A stretch of DNA of 36,608 bases from Candidatus Hydrogenedentota bacterium. Its GTDB lineage: Bacteria; Hydrogenedentota; Hydrogenedentia; Hydrogenedentales; CAITNO01. The position numbers and the translations under genes were made by a program. The DNA lies in NCBI GenBank assembly GCA_022706235.1, contig JAKJCY010000024.1:1-36608 (forward strand). The letters run 5' to 3'. The first letter of the stretch is position 1. Each line of letters begins with the position of its first letter. Below are positions 35,383 to 36,608 of this stretch, in pieces. Below the pieces are notes generated by a model. The model did not search any database. It saw only the letters and a list, made by a program, of their open reading frames with translations, and was not told the DNA's origin.

Positions 35383-35889
35383 ATGGATCAGTCACTAGCT
35401 ATTGAAATCGGTCGTGGATTGGCGATTGCCGGAGCGGGATTGGCCGTTGGCCTGGGATGCTGCGGGTCCGGTAAAGGCATCGGTATTGCGTCACAGGCGG
35501 CGGCAGGCGTAATCAGTGAAAAGCCGGACCTCTTCGGGCAGCTGCTGGTGATGCTGGCGTTACCGGGTACCCAGGGATTCTATGGTTTCATTACAGCCAT
35601 TATGATTTTCATGCGCACAGGTCTTATCAACGGCGCTTGGGAGGCTTCTGCATCCGTCAGTACGGGTGTGGCGCTGTTTTTTGTCGGCCTGGCGGTGGGC
35701 TTGGCCCTTTTTGTTTCCGCCGTGTGGCAGGGGGAAGCCTCCGCGGCCGGCATCGCGCTGGTGGCGCGCCGGAAGGAAGAGTCGGGCCGTGCGCTGCTGT
35801 TCCCCGCCATGGTGGAAACCTACGCCGTGGTGTCGCTGCTGGCCGGAATCCTTACCATCATCTGGCTTACCTCTATTGGCGTTGCATAG
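35383..35889 (+). CDS. V/A-type ATP synthase subunit K (rotor proteolipid), Na+-type ligands
   Basis: 168 aa with four membrane helices, the doubled hairpin form. The first hairpin has LPGTQGFYGF without a carboxylate; the second has PAMVETY with E145, so there is one ion site per subunit. In the Enterococcus hirae ring Na+ is held by L61, T64, Q65, Q110 and E139; here L60, T63, Q64, Q116 and E145 fall at matching places. A Na+-coupled rotor is therefore likely, by inference. Start ATG lies after GGAGAG at 6-7 nt. 78 nt after subunit I, 54 nt before subunit E. Confidence 0.93.
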   Translation: MDQSLAIEIGRGLAIAGAGLAVGLGCCGSGKGIGIASQAAAGVISEKPDLFGQLLVMLALPGTQGFYGFITAIMIFMRTGLINGAWEASASVSTGVALFFVGLAVGLALFVSAVWQGEASAAGIALVARRKEESGRALLFPAMVETYAVVSLLAGILTIIWLTSIGVA

Positions 35890-35943
35890 AGCCTTTGCCA
35901 AACAACAGTTGATTCTTAAGACGATAGAAACAGGGATAAAGCC

Positions 35944-36540
35944 ATGGCACTCGATCAGATAACCCAGGCGGTGCTCGAAGCGGCCCGCACGGAGGCGGAC
36001 CTCATACTGAAGACCGCTAAAAAAGCCGCGGACGATAACCTTGCTTCGGCGAAGAAAGCGGCTGAACTCGAAGCGGACCGGCGCTATCAGGCGATGATGC
36101 GTGCCTCCGAGGAGGAACTGTCCCGCAAGCTGATCCAACTTCAGGGCGCGGCAAATAAAGAGGTACTGCAGCGCAAGAACGCCGTAATGCAACAGGTTTT
36201 TGCAGAAGCCAGGAAACGCATTCTGGCGCTGCCGGTCGAGGAGTATGCCTCCATATTAAGGAAGTTGCTAAGGAGCACCGTGACGGATCGCGGCGGAAAA
36301 CTGCGGGTTCATCCGGCGGAAACAGACCTTTTCGAGCGCTTGGCCGCAGATTTCAATCAGAACTGTCCTGATGCGCTGAAGGTGACTATAGACGGGGAGC
36401 ATGTCCTGTCCGAGCGCGGCGGCTTTATTTTTGTCAGTGACGTGTTCCAGGTGGACCAGACGCTGGATACACTGCTGGAAAATATTGAGTATGAGTTGGC
36501 CCCGCTGATTTCAGCGGAATTGTTTTCAGGGCAGAAATAA
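35944..36540 (+). CDS. V/A-type ATP synthase subunit E
   Basis: 198 aa, the usual size. The N-terminal 100 residues are one long charged helix (AARTEADLILKTAKKAA...), which pairs with the G/H-like subunit in the peripheral stalk; the C-terminal part forms the globular head that binds the catalytic headpiece, with GGFIFVSD and an acidic end. AGGGA lies 8 nt before the ATG. Order and spacing match V/A operons. Cytoplasmic. Confidence 0.9.
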   Translation: MALDQITQAVLEAARTEADLILKTAKKAADDNLASAKKAAELEADRRYQAMMRASEEELSRKLIQLQGAANKEVLQRKNAVMQQVFAEARKRILALPVEEYASILRKLLRSTVTDRGGKLRVHPAETDLFERLAADFNQNCPDALKVTIDGEHVLSERGGFIFVSDVFQVDQTLDTLLENIEYELAPLISAELFSGQK

Positions 36541-36555
36541 CGAGAGGAATCTTTG

Positions 36556-36608
36556 TTGGCAGCCTTGACAAAAAGCCAGAATAAATGGGGATTCGTTTGC
36601 GGGCGTGT
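36556..36608 (+). CDS. Start of next V/A-ATPase gene (probably subunit C), cut by window end
   Basis: After GAGAGGA (36542-36548) a frame opens at TTG 36556 (or 36553) and runs to the window end as LAALTKSQNKWGFVCGRV. Position after E and the early GRV-type motif fit subunit C (V0 d-like), as in the ntp order. Only 17 codons are present, so this rests mainly on operon order. Confidence 0.45.
   Translation, partial: MAALTKSQNKWGFVCGR

Overview
This is a GC-rich bacterial chromosome segment with ordinary housekeeping operons, an accessory block between them, and many dispersed palindromic repeats. The gene content (V/A-type ATPase operon, GH4 and GH20-like enzymes, a ThuA-like protein, a Tat-exported TIM-barrel protein, repeat-rich spacers) suggests a Gram-negative member of the Planctomycetota/Lentisphaerota/Hydrogenedentota type. 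That placement is an impression from content; no rRNA or other decisive marker is present.

Region by region. (1) 1-7.5 kb, minus strand: a catabolic group of a ThuA-like protein, a GH4 glycosidase, an FAD oxidoreductase with two N-terminal rubredoxin-like zinc/iron knuckles, a lipoprotein with a metal-site-degenerate PHP domain, and an exported GH20-like protein. A repeat-filled spacer (about 6.0-6.64 kb) separates the ThuA gene from the rest. (2) 7.5-12.6 kb, plus strand: a sigma-70-like promoter, a convincing SAM-I (S-box) riboswitch aptamer and an intrinsic terminator stand in front of a cassette made of a MoxR AAA+ ATPase, two paralogous proteins of unknown family (the second broken at a run of eight C), and a metallopeptidase-like/VWA protein. 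(3) 12.6-13.5 kb: seven tandem copies of a 108-109 bp palindromic repeat, with an exact 35-nt inverted copy of its core just upstream. (4) 13.6-21.05 kb: a two-gene defence-like module, an Eco57I-type N6-adenine methylase/specificity protein followed by a PLD-nuclease/SNF2-type helicase. (5) 21.05-24.4 kb: repeats, a Tat-exported sugar-isomerase-like protein, an unrecognised Cys-rich/HEAT-like protein and a 0.6 kb gene-free stretch unusually dense in perfect hairpins. (6) 24.4-32.4 kb, minus strand: rpsB-tsf-pyrH-frr-uppS-cdsA, then prfB and lysS, with a well-formed extended -10 promoter and a possible autoregulatory leader ahead of rpsB. (7) 32.7 kb to the end, plus strand: a V/A-type ATPase operon in the order F(G/H)-I-K-E-(C), whose K subunit keeps all the residues that bind Na+ in the Enterococcus rotor ring.

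The most interesting points are the SAM riboswitch in front of genes with no known link to methionine, the MoxR/unknown-pair/VWA cassette it precedes, the hairpin-dense gene-free region near 23.4-24.0 kb, and a dispersed repeat whose two copies show a compensatory base-pair change.
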